From NCBI GenBank assembly GCA_028691175.1, contig JAQUZU010000016.1:1-24229 (forward strand): 24,229 nt of DNA. The letters run 5' to 3'. Origin of the DNA: Candidatus Kapaibacterium sp. (GTDB lineage Bacteria > Bacteroidota > Ignavibacteria > Kapaibacteriales > UBA2268). The notes under the pieces were generated by a model. The model was not told the DNA's origin. It saw only the letters and a program-made list of their open reading frames with translations, and searched no databases. Positions 22,000 through 24,229 of this stretch are shown here, piece after piece; position 1 is the first letter of the stretch; the number at the start of each line of letters is the position of its first letter. The position numbers were made by a program, and so were the translations under genes.

Positions 22000-23190
22000 A
22001 TGATTAAGTCAATAGAAGAATTGGAATTAAAGGGCAAACGTGTCCTGCTCAGAGTTGATTTCAATGTGCCGCTGACAGATGATGGAAAAGTAGCAGACGA
22101 TAAACGCATTGTACGGACTTTGCCGACAATCGACGCAATAATAAAGGGCGGCGGAATACCGGTGATTGTCTCGCATCTTGGGCGCCCGAAGGGGGCACCG
22201 GATCCGAAATTTTCGCTAAAACCGGTATCGGAATATCTTATTAACAAGTTAGGTTATCAAGTGCTGTTTTGCACTGATTTCCCGAGCGAAAGTGCCCGCA
22301 AACTCACTACTGCGGCTGTAAATGGCGAAATTATACTTTTGGAAAATATTCGCTTCTTTGCCGGCGAAACGAAGAATGACCCGGAACTCGCGGAAAAACT
22401 TGCGAAAATGGGCGACATCTATGTTAATGATGCGTTCGGAACGGCTCACCGTGCTCACGCTTCTACCGCTGCAGTTGCGGAACTGTTTTCGGAAAAAGCA
22501 GCCGGAAAATTAATGATGGAGGAAGTGAACTTCCTGCAGAAATCGACTAAAAATCCGGAGCGCCCGTTTACGGCGATTCTCGGCGGAGCAAAAGTATCGG
22601 ACAAGCTCGGCGTTATCGAAAATTTGCTCAACAAATGCGATAATATCGTAATCGGTGGTGGCATGGCTTTCACTTTCTTGAAGGCAATGGGCAATGAAAT
22701 CGGAAAATCGCTCCTCGAAGCCGAACATGTAGAACTGACGAAAAATCTGCTCGAAAAAGCAAAAAGCAAGGGCGTAAAAATCCTGCTTCCGGCAGATGTG
22801 GCAGTTACAGATAAGTTCGAAGACCGCGAAAATCCGCAAATCGTCTCTGCTTCGGCTATTCCTGCAGATGTACTCGGCATGGATATAGGTACTGAAACAG
22901 TTAAAGAATTTGAAAAAATAATTAATGATTCGAAGACGATAGTCTGGAATGGTCCGATGGGCGTATTTGAATTTTCGGGCTTTGCAAAAGGAACTTTCGC
23001 AATTGCTTCGGCGGTTGCAAATGCTACTAAAAACGGTGCATTAAGTGTAATCGGCGGTGGCGATTCTGCCTCGGCAGTCAAGAAACTCGGATTCGAAAAA
23101 CAAGTCAGTTATATCTCGACCGGTGGCGGTGCGACGCTCGAATTCCTTGAAGGTAAAGAACTTCCCGGCGTAAAAGCACTTGAAATATGA
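22000..23190 (+). CDS. pgk: Phosphoglycerate kinase
   Basis: This glycolytic enzyme makes ATP from 1,3-bisphosphoglycerate. The 396-residue length is normal for bacterial PGK. Signatures are KRVLLRVDFNVPLTDDGKVA near the N-terminus (the family's RVDFNVP), VSHLGRPKGAPDPKFSLKPV for substrate binding, RFFAGETKNDPELAEKLA, FGTAHRAHAST, and TAILGGAKVSDKLGVIENL. The nucleotide-binding end has VWNGPMGVFEFSGFAKGT and GGGDSASAVKKLGF with STGGGATLEFLEGKELPGV. All catalytic landmarks appear intact. It stands alone: 108 AT-rich bases separate it from the upstream gene and a long hairpin follows. No gap or other glycolytic gene is adjacent. Confidence 0.98.
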   Translation: MIKSIEELELKGKRVLLRVDFNVPLTDDGKVADDKRIVRTLPTIDAIIKGGGIPVIVSHLGRPKGAPDPKFSLKPVSEYLINKLGYQVLFCTDFPSESARKLTTAAVNGEIILLENIRFFAGETKNDPELAEKLAKMGDIYVNDAFGTAHRAHASTAAVAELFSEKAAGKLMMEEVNFLQKSTKNPERPFTAILGGAKVSDKLGVIENLLNKCDNIVIGGGMAFTFLKAMGNEIGKSLLEAEHVELTKNLLEKAKSKGVKILLPADVAVTDKFEDRENPQIVSASAIPADVLGMDIGTETVKEFEKIINDSKTIVWNGPMGVFEFSGFAKGTFAIASAVANATKNGALSVIGGGDSASAVKKLGFEKQVSYISTGGGATLEFLEGKELPGVKALEI

Positions 23191-23265
23191 AATAATCTTT
23201 ATGCCGGTTCGTCTTCTTACGATATTTTGTCGTAGAAGGTCTGAACCGGCAGATTATCGCATTTT
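23191..23265 (+). terminator. Long extended hairpin after pgk, probable terminator
   Basis: Three nested stems: AATAATCT (23191-23198) with AGATTAT (23251-23257), GCCGGTTC (23203-23210) with GAACCGGC (23243-23250), and CTTCTTACGA (23213-23222) with TCGTAGAAG (23230-23238, one T bulged). A T-run (23262-23266) follows. The rest of the 284-base gap to 23475 has no gene. At 23376-23393 the pair ACTCC/GGAGT next to an A-run (23366-23374) looks like a weak minus-strand terminator with no obvious client. Confidence 0.65.
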
Positions 23266-23474
23266 TAAATCAATTTAGATTAGTTGAGTGCAATCGACAC
23301 GCCTGAATTATCAGTTATCGTGAAGATTATTTTGTAATCCAAGCGGAACTTGCTGCTTGATAAAAATAAAAAAATACTCCTTGGCTTTGGAGTTCCGGCT
23401 TAATATGTCGTATCTGTGATGGAAATAATTTGTTCGGAATAGAAAGATGAAATTATTAAGTAATAAAAATTAAT

Positions 23475-24229
23475 ATGACAAAGCACATAATTCCTGATTT
23501 TATGAGTGCTGCAAAAGTGCTGATCGCATGTTTTATGTTTGTCTGGGGAAGTTGCAATGCAATTTCGCAGACGGCAAATCCGGCAAACTGGATGTATCCC
23601 GACGGAAATTCCGAGGGGACACGCTATGTTAAATATCGCTCCGGAACTCAGTCCATAGATTCATTCAAGGTGAAGTGGTCGACTCCGGATATTTCCGGCG
23701 ACATTAAGCCACTTATTGGAAATGTTATTAATAACGGAAAGATTTTCCCGGGTTTTTCCTATGCTCCGAATGAAATTGTTGCGGTGCGAAGCGGGCAAAT
23801 TGTCGTTGTAGATGCTACGGGCAAGACACACGGCAAAACCGACTTTCTCCCTTATTTAAAAGATGTTTCCTCGTTGATTGATACGACAAAATACGACATG
23901 CTGACCGGCTCGACTTCGCCGCTCGTGATGGGTATAGAAACCGTAGAAATGCAGAGTGCGGACAGCCTCTCGTTTGCATATATTGCGGGATTTCATGCCG
24001 AAGCCGATACAGTGCGGCTGCTTCGCAGAATCGCACTCGATATGCGTCCATACTCGCCGAATAATTATGCGGCAATAAAACCGATCTACGGCAGAAAATA
24101 CGACGACTACGACGAAGATACAAATGATGAATTTTTTATGTTCGGGACGGTGAATACTTCGTCGCCGACGATTCTCGAGGGAAGTTATAACACGTTGCCG
24201 TATTTTCGCGGCCTGGCGCAATTTCGTCC
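23475..24229 (+). CDS. Secreted protein, unknown, truncated by the window end
   Basis: I translated 251 codons from an ATG at 23475 to the window edge without a stop. The start MTKHIIPDFMSAAKVLIACF continues into a hydrophobic core and a probable signal peptide cleavage near residue 30 (CNAISQ). The mature start, NPANWMYPDGNSEGTRYVKY, is followed by SFKVKWSTPDISGDIKPLIG and VAVRSGQIVVVDATGK. That pattern suggests a beta-rich, propeller-like secreted protein of the kind that often carries a T9SS tail in this group. The tail, if any, is outside the window. A signal-anchor reading is less likely. Codon use matches the neighbours. Function unknown. Confidence 0.75.
   Translation, partial: MTKHIIPDFMSAAKVLIACFMFVWGSCNAISQTANPANWMYPDGNSEGTRYVKYRSGTQSIDSFKVKWSTPDISGDIKPLIGNVINNGKIFPGFSYAPNEIVAVRSGQIVVVDATGKTHGKTDFLPYLKDVSSLIDTTKYDMLTGSTSPLVMGIETVEMQSADSLSFAYIAGFHAEADTVRLLRRIALDMRPYSPNNYAAIKPIYGRKYDDYDEDTNDEFFMFGTVNTSSPTILEGSYNTLPYFRGLAQFR

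Overview
The window looks like a chromosomal piece of a flagellated, outer-membrane-bearing bacterium of the Bacteroidota/Chlorobi superphylum; Kapabacteria or Ignavibacteria-like is my best guess. Three things point there. P- and L-ring flagellar genes imply a Gram-negative envelope. A GWxTD-type protein, a DUF3078-type barrel and a secreted PKD-like protein with a probable type IX secretion (T9SS) sorting tail are typical of that group. Few genes have strong Shine-Dalgarno sites. Flagella argue against typical Bacteroidia. No 16S or other taxonomic marker is present, so this is inference.

Layout. 1-3846 (minus strand) is a tight rod/ring operon, flgF-flgG-flgA-flgH-flgI, with flgI cut by the window edge. 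3850-4500 has no intact gene; it holds a minus-strand coding remnant with two apparent frameshifts, a short plus-strand reading frame and two terminator hairpins. 4506-4796 (minus) encodes a small secreted Cys/Lys-rich protein behind four 11-bp tandem repeats. 5179-10774 (plus) is a chain with mostly overlapping ends: an ECF sigma factor, a one-TM anti-sigma-like protein with a barrel-like C-terminal domain, a PKD-like T9SS substrate, tatC and a lipoprotein. 10834-12969 (minus) encodes a two-domain sugar-type oxidoreductase. 13091-14339 is a tandem hsp20 pair behind a repeated upstream element. 14474-23190 (plus) is mostly housekeeping: a MATE transporter, a ComEA-like HhH protein, dusB, a GWxTD protein, ispD, a DUF3078 barrel, a membrane protein with three winged-helix-like repeats, and pgk. 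The window ends inside a large secreted protein starting at 23475.

How it fits together. The first operon builds the distal rod and the P and L rings. The sigma/anti-sigma pair plus exported proteins and tatC suggests an envelope-related regulatory unit. The hsp20 pair looks like a stress island with its own control region and terminator. I see no CRISPR array, tRNA, rRNA or intact insertion sequence. The least usual items are the anti-sigma/barrel fusion, the three-winged-helix membrane protein, the FlgH without a lipidation cysteine, the repeated element upstream of hsp20, and the decayed locus at 3950-4440.
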